DNA from: Streptomyces marianii
GTDB lineage: Bacteria > Actinomycetota > Actinomycetes > Streptomycetales > Streptomycetaceae
Length of the DNA stretch: 64,000 bases
Direction: 5' to 3'
Assembly: GCF_005795905.1 (NCBI RefSeq)
Contig: NZ_VAWE01000001.1
Location: 7,753,501-7,817,500, forward strand
Shown: positions 37,022 through 46,568 of the stretch, piece after piece
How positions within the stretch are numbered: the first letter of the stretch is position 1
Layout: the number at the start of each line of letters is the position of its first letter
Made by a program: the position numbers and the translations under genes
The notes under the pieces: model-generated
Databases searched by the model: none
The model's input: the letters and a program-made list of their open reading frames with translations, nothing else
Told to the model about the DNA's origin: nothing

Positions 37022-37156
37022 TCAGTTGCAGGTGGTGACGCTCAGGCTGCTGTCGCCGCAGAGCAGCAGGCTCGCGCGGCTGCCGCCGCCGGTGGCGATC
37101 TCGTCCGTGAGCTCGTCCTTCGGGGTCTCCATGCTCTGCAGGTCGAGAAGCGACAT
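37022..37156 (-). CDS. ramS: SapB/AmfS-type lanthipeptide precursor
   Basis: 44 aa. Leader MSLLDLQSMETPKDELTDE and core SRASLLLCGDSSLSVTTCN. It matches the SapB precursor closely: rings expected S29-C33 and S39-C43, dehydroalanines from S26 and S36. One visible core change is Val40 where SapB has Ile, plus extra Gly before the core. Ribosome site AAGGAAG is five to six bases before the ATG. Between ramC and ramA. The product would be a morphogenic surfactant peptide for aerial hyphae. Confidence 0.95.
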   Translation of the reverse strand: MSLLDLQSMETPKDELTDEIATGGGSRASLLLCGDSSLSVTTCN

Positions 37157-37215
37157 GATGGTCTTCCTTTCTCGGGGACGGAATGTGCCTTGCCATGACC
37201 TCCGATGACCGGAGG

Positions 37216-39948
37216 TCAGCTCTGGGGGCCGTTCGCACGGCCGGGCGGAACGGGCGGAAGGAACGGCAGCTGCACCGGCGTGTCGTGCAGCGCGGCGCCG
37301 AGGGCCAGCAGACAGCCCGCCGTTCCCGTGGCGAGGTCCATGGAGAGCCGCATCATCTGCTCGCCGGGGAAGGCGAGACGGCCCTCGTACGGCAGGGCGT
37401 GCCAGGACAGGACACCGATCTGCCGCGCCAGGTCGGCCCGTGAGGTGCCGGGCCCGGCCGCGGCCGTCCGGCTCAGGTGCAGCACCATGCCGGCGGCACC
37501 CCGGAAGAGGCCGGGCTGCGCGTAGAACTTCGCCTGCGCGGCTCGTACGATCTCCTGCCGCGCCCGGGTGAAACGGTCGTCGTCGCCGTGGACGAGCCAG
37601 TCGTCGAGCACCATGCCGATGCCGGCGCTGCCCGCACCGAGATAGGGCATGGTGCGCCAGCCCTCGTCGACCTGGAGCGCTCCGCCCGCGCCGTGGACGC
37701 AACGGTCCAGATCGCGATGCAGCGCATCGGCCGCGAGGCCGAGCAGGGACGGGTCGCCCGTCCGCTCGTACAGGCGCAGGTGCAGCAGGGCCGGGCCGGA
37801 GGCGCCGTGGAGCAGTCCGGCCCGCTGCCGGGCGGGCCGGGCGCGATCCGCCGCCGTGGTGCGGGCGACGAGCCGGCCGCAGCGGAGGGCGGCGTCCCGC
37901 AGCGAGCTCTCGCCGGTGGACTCCGCGAGCGCGTCGAGAGCGAGGCCGACGCCCGCGAGACCGCCGTGCAGATCCGGCCCCATGGACGACCAGTCCTCGG
38001 CGAGGACGAGGCCGACCAGGTCCATGGCCGCCGCCCGGTGCCCGAGGCGGTCCAGGGTCCATGCGATGCCGGCGAGCCCGTCGTAGAAGCCGAGAGGGGT
38101 GCCGGACGCCGGACGGCGCACGGTACGCAGCAGCCACTCCTCGGCCTCGGGCCAGGCGCCGCAGCCGGTCTCGGCGAGTGCGTACAGCACTCCGGCCGTG
38201 CCGTGGGCGAAGCAGGCGCCGCCCACGGGACCGGCGAACTGGGCTATGTCCCCGGGCAGGCAGCGGTCCTCCCGTCCGAAGCGGGCGGAGGCGCGGATGG
38301 CCTCCGCCATCGAGTCGCGGCTGCGCGGCCAGTCGCCCGGTTCGACGGGCAGGTAGTCCGGCCTGTGCGTCTCGGCCGGTTCCGCTGAGGGGCTCGCGGG
38401 AGGTGTCGCGGCCGGTGCCACGGAGGTGTCCGCGGGAGATGTCCCGGCCGGTTTCGCGGAGGGTGCCTCGGCCGGTTTCGGGGAGGGCGCCGGCGAGGGC
38501 CTCCCGGAGTACGGGGCGGACGGGAGGCCGCGGGTGATCTCCGCGACGGCCGTGTCCAGGAAGGCGCGGTCCACCGGGAAGTTCTCGGCCGCGATGTCCG
38601 CCAGATGGGCCGCCTTCGCCCGGTCGACGGCGAACAGGCTGGTCAGCGGAAGGAACAGGGCGAGACGCAGGCAGGCGAGGGCGTACCGGTCGACGTCGGC
38701 GCCCCTGCGGTCAGCGGGGGCCACGAAACCGGGGTTGGCGATGACCTGGCGGCGGCCCTCCCCGATCGGTGCGGCCGCCTCGAAGTCCAGCAGCACCACG
38801 GACGACTCGTCCTCGGAGACCATGATGTTGAACAGGTGCAGGTCGTTGAAGACCACTCCCCGTGCGTGGATCCGCGCCACCGCGTCCTCCACCAACCCGT
38901 GGACGCGCAGCGCCCACTCCGTGTAGGCGGCGAGGGCCCGGTCGCCGGGGTCCTCCTCGATCAGCGGATGGCGCCGGGCGAAGAAGCTGTTGAGCGGCCG
39001 GCCCTCGATGTACTCCAGGACGAGGAAGCGATGGTCGCCGAGCGTGAACCAGTCCAGCACCTCCGGCGTGCAGTCGAGCCCGGACAGGCGCTCCAACGCG
39101 TCCTTCTCCCGCTCCAGCCGCGTCACCGCGTCGGCGCCGTCGGCCGCCAGCCCGGCGTGCGGCCGGCCCTCCTTGAGCACGACCCGTCGGCCGGTCCGCT
39201 CGTCCCGGCCGACGTAGACGCCGCCGCCGTTGGAGAAGTGCAGGGCACGTTCGACGGTGTAGGGGATGCCGTCGGTGGTGGTGGCGGCCCGTGCCTCCGC
39301 GTGCGGGCGGAGGAAGCCGGGCAGCGTGATCCACTCCGGCACGTGGAAGGCGGGCCCCCGGACGTCCGGGACGAGCCGCCCCGAGCCGTCCTCGACGGCG
39401 GGCCGCAACTCCCCCTGTTCGTCGCGGCAGTGCCGCTCCGTGAAGCTCCCGTACCGCACGAAGACGGGCCCGGCCCCCCAGCGCAGATCACTCAGGATGT
39501 ACGGTCCGGGTTCCCCGGCCAGGAGGGCGTTGAGATCCTCGGCCGTGGTCCGGCACTGTGCGTCGTCGGCGGGGTAGACGGTGATGAACTTGCCGCTCCC
39601 CGCCCGCTCCGCGTACTTGGCGTTGCGGATGTGCAGCAGATACCGGCTCGGTACGAACTTGAAGGCGATGTCCCGGGGCACGCAGTAGTCCCAGACCTGG
39701 GCGAGCACCTTCTCCGCGTTGTCGAGACAGGCCGAGACATGGATCTTCCAGCCCTGCGCCGGCAGTCGGCTGTCGAGGGGACGGTACGCGAGCCAGTCGC
39801 CCCTGCGGTGCCGCTGCCAGCCCGCCGGCGCCTCGCGCCGCGCCGCCTCGTACGGCCTGCCCGGTCCGTCACCGTCCTCGGCGAGCCGGTGAGGGGCGTC
39901 GTAGAACGTCCGGTCGGCGTCGCAGTAGACGGCGTACCCCTTGTTCAT
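37216..39948 (-). CDS. ramC: Class III lanthipeptide synthetase (RamC/LabKC)
   Basis: 910 aa. Three domains: N-terminal phospho-Ser lyase (residues 1-~210; DIAFKFVPSRYLLHIRNAKY), kinase (~235-490; VVLKEGRPHAG, catalytic FNDLHLFNIM, LLDFEAA), and a LanC-like cyclase (~565-910; GLAGIAWTLDRL, DLHGGLAGVGLAL, GAGSAGIGMVLDDW) without the zinc Cys-His set, as usual for class III. A Pro/Ala/Ser linker of ~50 residues separates kinase and cyclase. ATG 39948 follows AGGGGGAG. It dehydrates and cyclises RamS. Confidence 0.93.
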   Translation of the reverse strand: MNKGYAVYCDADRTFYDAPHRLAEDGDGPGRPYEAARREAPAGWQRHRRGDWLAYRPLDSRLPAQGWKIHVSACLDNAEKVLAQVWDYCVPRDIAFKFVPSRYLLHIRNAKYAERAGSGKFITVYPADDAQCRTTAEDLNALLAGEPGPYILSDLRWGAGPVFVRYGSFTERHCRDEQGELRPAVEDGSGRLVPDVRGPAFHVPEWITLPGFLRPHAEARAATTTDGIPYTVERALHFSNGGGVYVGRDERTGRRVVLKEGRPHAGLAADGADAVTRLEREKDALERLSGLDCTPEVLDWFTLGDHRFLVLEYIEGRPLNSFFARRHPLIEEDPGDRALAAYTEWALRVHGLVEDAVARIHARGVVFNDLHLFNIMVSEDESSVVLLDFEAAAPIGEGRRQVIANPGFVAPADRRGADVDRYALACLRLALFLPLTSLFAVDRAKAAHLADIAAENFPVDRAFLDTAVAEITRGLPSAPYSGRPSPAPSPKPAEAPSAKPAGTSPADTSVAPAATPPASPSAEPAETHRPDYLPVEPGDWPRSRDSMAEAIRASARFGREDRCLPGDIAQFAGPVGGACFAHGTAGVLYALAETGCGAWPEAEEWLLRTVRRPASGTPLGFYDGLAGIAWTLDRLGHRAAAMDLVGLVLAEDWSSMGPDLHGGLAGVGLALDALAESTGESSLRDAALRCGRLVARTTAADRARPARQRAGLLHGASGPALLHLRLYERTGDPSLLGLAADALHRDLDRCVHGAGGALQVDEGWRTMPYLGAGSAGIGMVLDDWLVHGDDDRFTRARQEIVRAAQAKFYAQPGLFRGAAGMVLHLSRTAAAGPGTSRADLARQIGVLSWHALPYEGRLAFPGEQMMRLSMDLATGTAGCLLALGAALHDTPVQLPFLPPVPPGRANGPQS

Positions 39949-40060
39949 CTCGCTCCCCCTGTGGCCGGTTTCGACGTTCCGAAGACTGGCACGGGCCGGG
40001 AGCGCCCCGACAGTCACAACTGACACCAAAGGACTGTGAGGAACTCACGAGTAACCGGCG
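39949..40060 (-). promoter_or_regulatory. ramC promoter region with inverted repeats
   Basis: Just upstream of ramC lie CAGTCACAACTG (40011-40022, arms CAGT/ACTG) and GTGAG-GAA-CTCAC (40036-40048, perfect 5-bp arms), in the least GC-rich part of the intergenic gap. They are candidates for RamR binding. The remaining gap to 40250 shows nothing else. Confidence 0.45.
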
Positions 40061-40250
40061 TTCGGCGGGACGCCGGGCGGCGCACTGCCGGCCGGGTGGC
40101 CGGTCGGCGTCAGCGGCCGCCGACCGGCGGGCACCGGCGATGTTCCGTGAGACCGCACCGTTCCCGCGTCAGCGTCCCCGCGCGGACGGGGCCGCCTCGC
40201 CGGGTGCCGGCCGACGTGCACGGGCTCGTCACGGCGGCACGGGTCCGGGC

Positions 40251-40895
40251 TCAGTCCGCCACGAGGACCACTTCCAGGGTCCGGGGCCCGTGGACCCCCT
40301 CGACCCGGTCCAGTTCGATGTCGCTCGTCGCCGACGGGCCGCTGATCCACGTCAGCGGACGGGACGGGTCCAGCCGCCCGAGAGCCTGCGGCACCGAGTC
40401 GACGACCTGCTCCGGGACCCGCACCACACAGATGTGGTGGTCCGGGACGAGCGTGATCCGGCGCCTGCCCTGCGCCGGGCCGCCGTCCAGCACGATCGTG
40501 CCGGTCTCGGCGACGGCGACGGCGCAGCCGGTGACGACGCTGTCCACGGCGTCGAGCTCCCGAGGGGTGCCCGCCGCACGGTCGGCGATCCGCACGGCGT
40601 CCGCGACCGCCAGCCACCGCGGTGGCAGGCCGTCCGGCACCAGCACCGACGCGGAGCCGCGCTCCGCCAGCAGCCGGGCGATGAGCCTCGCCAGCCCGTC
40701 CGCGGAACAGCGGTGCACGAACGCCCGGTAGTCCGCGAGGTTCTCCGCCAGCAGGTCCGCCGTCTGCTCCGGCGTGCGCGCACCGTGGACGCGCAGATAG
40801 TCGCGGGCGACCGGCACGTCACCGGGCTGTTCCTCGCGCGGTACGTCCGCCAGAGCGCGGCGGACCCGGCCGAGCACCGTGTCCCTGCTGCTCAC
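40251..40895 (-). CDS. lutC: LutC-type protein (DUF162), lactate utilisation
   Basis: 214 aa from GTG overlapping the lutB stop (GTGA). DUF162/YkgG fold with AVAETGTIVLDGG and RRITLVPDHHICVV. Third component of the LutABC L-lactate oxidase. Confidence 0.9.
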   Translation of the reverse strand: MSSRDTVLGRVRRALADVPREEQPGDVPVARDYLRVHGARTPEQTADLLAENLADYRAFVHRCSADGLARLIARLLAERGSASVLVPDGLPPRWLAVADAVRIADRAAGTPRELDAVDSVVTGCAVAVAETGTIVLDGGPAQGRRRITLVPDHHICVVRVPEQVVDSVPQALGRLDPSRPLTWISGPSATSDIELDRVEGVHGPRTLEVVLVAD

Positions 40896-42367
40896 TCGGT
40901 GCCCTCCCCTCGTGTCCGCCGCCACCAGTCGCGGAACGACTCGGCCGGCACCTCCGGTACCGCCCGGGTGTCCGTCCAGGCCCGGCCGGGCCCCGGCAGG
41001 TGCTCCGGACGCAGCCGGCGGGTGCGCGCGGCGAGGCGCTGGACCGTGCGCAGCGCCCCCGGGTGGTCGAACGTCCAGCGGGCGGCGCGCATCGCGGCCC
41101 GCTCGGCGGCGTGGCCCTTCGCCGGGCGGATGACGACCTTCCTTCCGTCGCGGGTCACCGGGCCGCCTTCGGCGACCCGTTCCCGCAGGTGCACCAGCAC
41201 CTCCGGGATGTCGATGGCGACCGGGCACACCTCGTAGCAGGCGCCGCACAGTGACGAGGCGTACGGCAGCGAGGCGTCCAGCTCGCTGTCCGTGCCGCGC
41301 AGCTGGGGCGTGAGGACGGCGCCGATCGGGCCCGGATAGGCGGATCCGTACGCGTGGCCGCCGGCCCGTTCGTACACCGGGCAGACGTTGAGGCAGGCCG
41401 AGCAGCGGATACAGCGCAGCGCCTGGCGTCCGACGGTGTCGGCGAGGGTGTCACTGCGGCCGTTGTCGAGCAGCACGAGGTGGAACGCGCGCGGGCCGTC
41501 GCCGTCGGTGGTGCCCGTCCACATGCTGGTGTACGGATTCATGCGCTCGGCCGTGGAGGAGCGGGGGAGCAGTTGCAGGAACACCTCCAGGTCCCGCCAT
41601 GTCGGTACGACCTTCTCGATGCCGACGACGGAGATCAGCGTCTCGGGAAGCGTGAGGCACATCCGCCCGTTGCCCTCCGACTCGACCACCACGAGGGTGC
41701 CGGTCTCGGCGACCATGAAGTTGGCGCCCGAGATCGCGACCCTGGCGCGCAGGAACTTCTCCCGCAGGTGAACCCGGGCCGCCTCGGCGAGGTCGGCGGG
41801 CCGGTCGGTCAGCCCGTCCGGGGCGGGCCTGCCCCAATCCGCCATCCTCGCGCGGAAGATGTCGCGGATCTCGGAGCGGTTGCGGTGGATGGCGGGGACG
41901 AGGATGTGCGACGGGAGGTCGTCGCCGAGCTGCACGATCAGCTCGGCGAGGTCGGTCTCGCAGGCGGTGATGCCGGCCTCCGCCAGCGCTTCGTTGAGAC
42001 CGATCTCCTGTGTGGCCATCGACTTGACCTTGACGACCTCGGTCTCCCCGGTGGCGCGGACCAGCCGGGTCACGATGCGGTTCGCCTCGGCGGCGTCGGC
42101 CGCCCAGTGGACGTGGCCACCCGCCGCCGTCACCGCGTACTCCACCTGCTCCAGATAGTGGTCGAGGTGGCGCAGCGTACGGGTCTTGATCGCGGCGCCG
42201 GCGGCCCGCAGCCGCTGCCAGTCGTCGAGTTCGGCGACGGCCCTGGCTCGCTTGTCGCGGATGGTGTGCGTGGCGTGGCGCAGATTGCCGCGCAGGGTGG
42301 CGTTCCGGGTGGAGCGGGCCGCGGCCTCCGGGAAGGCGGGCATGCCGAGATACGTACCGCCGCTCAT
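40892..42367 (-). CDS. lutB: LutB-type ferredoxin-like iron-sulfur protein
   Basis: 491 aa. N-terminal DUF162-like domain (SGANFMVAETGTLVVVESEG) followed by two 4Fe-4S motifs, CIRCSACLNVCPVY and CGACYEVCPVAI. Electron-carrying subunit of the L-lactate dehydrogenase complex. ATGA overlap with lutA, GTGA with lutC. Confidence 0.93.
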   Translation of the reverse strand: MSGGTYLGMPAFPEAAARSTRNATLRGNLRHATHTIRDKRARAVAELDDWQRLRAAGAAIKTRTLRHLDHYLEQVEYAVTAAGGHVHWAADAAEANRIVTRLVRATGETEVVKVKSMATQEIGLNEALAEAGITACETDLAELIVQLGDDLPSHILVPAIHRNRSEIRDIFRARMADWGRPAPDGLTDRPADLAEAARVHLREKFLRARVAISGANFMVAETGTLVVVESEGNGRMCLTLPETLISVVGIEKVVPTWRDLEVFLQLLPRSSTAERMNPYTSMWTGTTDGDGPRAFHLVLLDNGRSDTLADTVGRQALRCIRCSACLNVCPVYERAGGHAYGSAYPGPIGAVLTPQLRGTDSELDASLPYASSLCGACYEVCPVAIDIPEVLVHLRERVAEGGPVTRDGRKVVIRPAKGHAAERAAMRAARWTFDHPGALRTVQRLAARTRRLRPEHLPGPGRAWTDTRAVPEVPAESFRDWWRRTRGEGTE

Positions 42368-43116
42368 CGGGGGTCCCCTTCCGTGCTCGCGAGGATTTCG
42401 GCGATGTGCACCGGGCGGACCGCCGACCCGAGGCGGCTGAGCGTGCCCCCGATGTGCATCTGACAGGAGTTGTCGACGGTGCACACCACCTCCGCGCCCG
42501 TCGAGGCGATGTTGTGGGCCTTGTCGGCGCCCATCGCCGCGGAGACGGCGGCGTTCTTGACGGCGAAGGTGCCGCCGAAGCCGCAGCATTCCTCGGCGCC
42601 GGGCAGCTCGCGCAGTTCCAGGCCCTCGACCCGCTCCAGCAGCCGGCGGGGCCGGTCGCCGAGTCCGAGCATCCGCAGACCGTGGCAGGTGGGGTGGTAG
42701 GTGACGGTGTGCGGGTAGTACGCGCCGACGTCCACGACCTGGAGCACATCGACCAGGAACTCGGTCAGCTCGTACGTCTTCGGCACCGCGCGGGCCGCCG
42801 CCTCGGCGAGCTCCCGGCCGCGGCCCTCGGCGGCGGCCTTCGCGCCGATGCGCGGGTAGTTGTCGCGGACCATGGCGGCGCAGGAGCCGGAGGGCGTGAC
42901 GACGTAGTCGTAGGCGTCGAACGCGGTGGCGTAGCGGCGCACCAGCGGTTCGGTCTCGTGCCGGTAGCCGGTGTTGAACTGCGGCTGACCGCAACAGGTC
43001 TGCTCCGGTGGGAAGTCCACCTCCGCACCGAGGCGCTCCAGGAGGGTGACGACGGCCCGGCCGGTGCGCGGGAAGAGCGTGTCGTTGACGCAGGTGACGA
43101 AGAGCGCGACCCGCAT
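42364..43116 (-). CDS. lutA: LutA-type CCG-domain oxidoreductase
   Basis: 250 aa with two CCG domains: TCCGQPQFNTGY and ECCGFGGTF, each with a distal conserved Cys (SGSCAAMV, DNSCQMH). Ligates a non-cubane FeS centre in this family. First gene of lutABC; ATG after GAGGAGGGA. No regulator gene next to it. Confidence 0.93.
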   Translation of the reverse strand: MRVALFVTCVNDTLFPRTGRAVVTLLERLGAEVDFPPEQTCCGQPQFNTGYRHETEPLVRRYATAFDAYDYVVTPSGSCAAMVRDNYPRIGAKAAAEGRGRELAEAAARAVPKTYELTEFLVDVLQVVDVGAYYPHTVTYHPTCHGLRMLGLGDRPRRLLERVEGLELRELPGAEECCGFGGTFAVKNAAVSAAMGADKAHNIASTGAEVVCTVDNSCQMHIGGTLSRLGSAVRPVHIAEILASTEGDPR

Positions 43117-43746
43117 GGCTGTCCCTCCTCGGCGGCTCCGGCTCCGGTTACGGCACCGGATCGGGCATCGGCACGGGCATCCGGGCCGGCGCCGGCCCCC
43201 GGCCCGGGCACCGGATCCGGTGCGGGCATCGGCCCGGGCTCCGGTGAGACGGGCTTCGGCCCGCTGCACCCGGGCTCGGACGTCACCCGCGGGTCCATGG
43301 GCCGTGGCTCCTGAGTCTCGCACAGGAGGCCCCGGAGCTCGGTCAGACCCCCGATCATGTGTCGGCCGGAGAGGTCTGTACGCGGACGTTCCCTGGCGCG
43401 GCGGCCCCGGCGGCCCCCGCGGCCCGGCGGGACCGGCGTCGGCGGGCAGCCCAGCCCGCAGCCCGCGGCCGTCCGCCGTGGGACCGGCCCGCCCGCCCGG
43501 CGGCGACCGCCGAATGCGCTGACCGGCCGCCCGGCGCCGGCGGCGGGGGAAGCCGTCCCGCGCACGTACCCCGGGGGCTCCGCGCGAGGTGGGCGTTACG
43601 AGACGCGGCTCCGTGGACGCCACGGCCGAGAGGCTGCAGGGGTGCCCCTTTCGGAGGGACGATGGGGCTGCGGCCGAGTGCTCCCGGCCGGGCCCGCGCC
43701 GCACACCGGTGCGCAGGTCACGGTGCGGGCAGTGAGGAGGACTGGT
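43117..43746. other. Intergenic with GC-rich short repeats
   Basis: 630 bp between divergent lutA and the phosphatase. 43140-43255 is a run of imperfect CGGGCATCGG/GGCACCGGATC units with a perfect palindrome GCACCGGATCCGGTGC (43208-43223). No gene recognised in the remainder; the promoters of both flanking operons must lie here. Confidence 0.55.
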
Positions 43747-45324
43747 ATGTGCGCGGCCAGGTCCCGGACCGATCCCAGGGCGGGGGAGCTCGCTCCGACC
43801 GCCTCCGGCGGGCTGCTCGACCTGCTCGGTGTGGCGGCCGTGCTGCTCGACGACGAGGGCAGGATCGACCTCTGGAGCCCCCAGGCGGAGAGTCTGTTCG
43901 GCTACAGCGCCGAGGAGGCCCTGGGCCGGTTCGCCGGCCGGCTGCTGGTCCACGAGGAGGACCTGGAGTCGGTGCTGGACATCTTCGCGCAGGTCATGGA
44001 GGGCGGGGACAGCTGGGCCGGCGTCTTTCCCGTACGGCACAAGGACGGCGGAACCCGGCTGGTGGAGTTCCGCAACATGCGGCTCATGGACGACCAGGGC
44101 GACTACTACGCCCTGGGTCTGGCCGCCGACCAGACGACGATCCGGCGGGTCGAGCGGGACCTGGCCCTCTCCGCCCGCCTGGTGTCGCAGTCGCCGATCG
44201 GCCTGGGTGTGCTGGACACCGACCTCCGCTACATCTCGGTGAACCCGGCCGAGGAACGCATGAACGGCGTGCCTGCCGCCGAGCACGTGGGCCGGCACGT
44301 CCAGGAGGTGCTGCCGTTCCTGGACGCGTCCTTCGCGGCGACGATGCGCCAGGTCCTGACGACCGGCACCCCGGTCCTGGACCAGTACACCGTCGGCAGG
44401 ACCCCGGCGGACCCGGAGAACGAGCACGCCTGGTCGATCTCCTTCCACCGGCTCGAAACCCCCAACGGCAAGGTGCTGGGCGTGGTGACGTCGAGCGTCG
44501 ACGTCACCGAGCGGCACCGCGCCGTACAGGAGCAACGACGCACGGTGCTCGCCCTCCAGCGCAGCCTGCTGCCCGTCTCACCGCCCCCGCGACCGGGCCT
44601 GGCGGTCGCGTCCCGCTACCGGCCCGCCCGAGCCGCCGTGGAGATCGGCGGGGACTGGTACGACGTCATCGCGCTCGGCGGCGACAAGACCGCACTCGTC
44701 GTCGGTGATGTCATGGGCAGCGGCGTGAGCGCCGCCGCCACCATGGGGCAGCTCCGAACGGCCACCCGCACTCTCGCCTGCCTCGACCTCGACCCCGCGG
44801 AGGTGCTCCGGCACCTCGACCGCATCACCCAGGACCTCGCACAGGAGACCATCGCCACCTGCGTCTACGCGGTCTACGACCCCCGCACCGGCCGGTGCCG
44901 CATGTCCCAGGCCGGTCATCTGCCCGCCGCCCTCCTCCACGCCGACGGGACTCGGGAACTGCTCGACCTGCCCACCGGCACCCCGCTGGGAGTGGGAAAG
45001 GGCGACTTCGACGCCCGCACGGTCGCCCTCGACCCGGGCGACCAGCTCGTCCTGTACACCGACGGTCTGGTGGAAAGGCGGGACCAGCCCATCGACGCGT
45101 GCCTGGACAACCTGCTCAGCCTCCTGGACGACCCCGAACGCTCCCCTGACGACACCTGTGATGTGCTGCTGCGCACCCTGCGCCATCCCGGCGACCACGA
45201 CGACGTGGCGCTGCTCGTGGCCCGGGTCCTGCCGTCCGTGCCCGGCCCGGGCGCCGTGCGGCCGCCCGCGCCCGGGAGCGGGGAGCACGGCGCGGGCGGG
45301 CGCGGCCGCTCGCGGGAGCGGTGA
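43747..45324 (+). CDS. PAS-PP2C (SpoIIE-family) phosphatase
   Basis: 525 aa. Two PAS domains (VLLDDEGRIDLWSPQAESLF; GVLDTDLRYISVNPAEERM), a short helical linker, then the SpoIIE/RsbU PP2C domain (EIGGDWYDVIALGGDK, VVGDVMGSGVSAAATMGQLR, QLVLYTDGLVERRDQP). No TM helix, no kinase domain. Likely a stress-signalling phosphatase acting on an unlinked anti-anti-sigma factor. ATG 43747; upstream frame is Arg/Pro noise. Confidence 0.9.
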   Translation: MCAARSRTDPRAGELAPTASGGLLDLLGVAAVLLDDEGRIDLWSPQAESLFGYSAEEALGRFAGRLLVHEEDLESVLDIFAQVMEGGDSWAGVFPVRHKDGGTRLVEFRNMRLMDDQGDYYALGLAADQTTIRRVERDLALSARLVSQSPIGLGVLDTDLRYISVNPAEERMNGVPAAEHVGRHVQEVLPFLDASFAATMRQVLTTGTPVLDQYTVGRTPADPENEHAWSISFHRLETPNGKVLGVVTSSVDVTERHRAVQEQRRTVLALQRSLLPVSPPPRPGLAVASRYRPARAAVEIGGDWYDVIALGGDKTALVVGDVMGSGVSAAATMGQLRTATRTLACLDLDPAEVLRHLDRITQDLAQETIATCVYAVYDPRTGRCRMSQAGHLPAALLHADGTRELLDLPTGTPLGVGKGDFDARTVALDPGDQLVLYTDGLVERRDQPIDACLDNLLSLLDDPERSPDDTCDVLLRTLRHPGDHDDVALLVARVLPSVPGPGAVRPPAPGSGEHGAGGRGRSRER

Positions 45325-45368
45325 GCCCGGGCCCCGACTCCCTCCGGCGGGCGCCCTCCAGCCGGTCC

Positions 45369-46190
45369 TCAGCGCAGTCGAGCCGTCGCGACGTGGATCC
45401 TGAACCCGCAGGGAACGCGCCCGTCCGGACCCGCCATCTCCTTCGCCTCGGTCAGGAAGCCCGCCCGCAGACGCTCGACGGCGGCCGCGTCCAGCGGGCC
45501 GAGGTCGTAGACGCGGGACACGACCTCCCACACCTCGTCGGCCGAACCGCCGAGATCGATGGGGACGGTCTCCCAGTCCGCCGGGGTGAAGCCCGCCGGT
45601 CCCAGGATCTCGTCGAGCCCGTCGCGACTGCGCGTCCTCCTGTCCCCGAGTGCCGGGATGCGCTGGGAAGGGGGCGCTTCCCCGACGACGGACCGCAACA
45701 GGGTGGTGAAGCGTTCGTACGCCTCGCCGCCGACGCCTCCGCCGCCCAGGACGCAGGCCAGCACGCCGCCGGGAGCCAGCACGCGGGCAACCTCCGCCGC
45801 CACCTGGTCGATCTCGGCCATCAGCATCAGCGCCATGTGCGAGACGCAGGCGTCGAAGCTGTCGTCGGCGAAGGGAAGGCTCTGCGCGCGGCCCTCCTCC
45901 AACCGCGCCTCGGACAGCGACGGTCGGCGCCGCGCCAGGGCCAGTGACTCCGGGGAGAGGTCGACTCCCGCGAGCCGCCTTCCCCCACTGCGCGCCAGAT
46001 GCTCCAGCAGCAGGCCGTCGCCGCATCCGAGGTCCAGAACGCGTCTGCTTCCCGCCGCCCGATGACACAGGATCTCGTAGCTGGACCGGCCGTCCGGGGC
46101 GCGGCCGCCCCCGAACGCCTCTGCCGTCACCGCCGGATGTCCGGCGTGAAAGGCCCGGAGGAACGCTTCCTGCGATGCGGTGGTCGTCAT
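45369..46190 (-). CDS. SAM-dependent class I methyltransferase
   Basis: 273 aa. SAM motif I VLDLGCGDGLLLEHL, motif II GVDLSPESLALARRRP, and post-motif LPFADDSFDACVSHMALML with the usual UbiE/Methyltransf_11 pattern. Substrate unknown. Single gene, convergent with the phosphatase. Confidence 0.88.
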   Translation of the reverse strand: MTTTASQEAFLRAFHAGHPAVTAEAFGGGRAPDGRSSYEILCHRAAGSRRVLDLGCGDGLLLEHLARSGGRRLAGVDLSPESLALARRRPSLSEARLEEGRAQSLPFADDSFDACVSHMALMLMAEIDQVAAEVARVLAPGGVLACVLGGGGVGGEAYERFTTLLRSVVGEAPPSQRIPALGDRRTRSRDGLDEILGPAGFTPADWETVPIDLGGSADEVWEVVSRVYDLGPLDAAAVERLRAGFLTEAKEMAGPDGRVPCGFRIHVATARLR

Positions 46191-46481
46191 GACCCCAACC
46201 TACGACGCCGGTTCCCGCGGGGGGCGCGCTCAGGGCGATGCCGGGTCCCCCCGGATCGTCCCGGGCGGACATTGAACACCCCGGGGGATCCGTACGTTTC
46301 AAAGGTAACGACATATCAGTTGCAACGAGCAACGGCCCGTGCCCGGTCCCGACCGGTCCGGTCCGGGGCCACGGCGGCGGTATCGCGTTCGCCCGGAACG
46401 CCCAGGTGTCCGGCGTCGGGTGCCCGTGCGCCGTGCTCGTCACGCCGTCCACGGCGACTGTTCTGTGGACAAGGGGTGAGT

Positions 46482-46507
46482 CGATGCCCGGGATCCTCCG
46501 GGCATCG
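46482..46507. promoter_or_regulatory. 10-bp inverted repeat upstream of the surface-protein/sortase operon
   Basis: CGATGCCCGG-GATCCT-CCGGGCATCG, perfect arms, ending 61 bases before the ATG. Could be an operator or a 5'-UTR hairpin. The rest of the 380-bp gap (46191-46568) shows no gene. Confidence 0.5.
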
Positions 46508-46568
46508 CCAGGAATCCGTACGACATGCGGCTTTCCCGTCCGGGGGCTGCGGAACAGGAACGAACGTG

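Noticed and set aside
43140-43255. GC-rich repeats upstream of lutA read as a Pro-Gly-rich coding extension
   Set aside because: lutA has a proper ATG and ribosome site at 43116; the repeats are upstream non-coding sequence.
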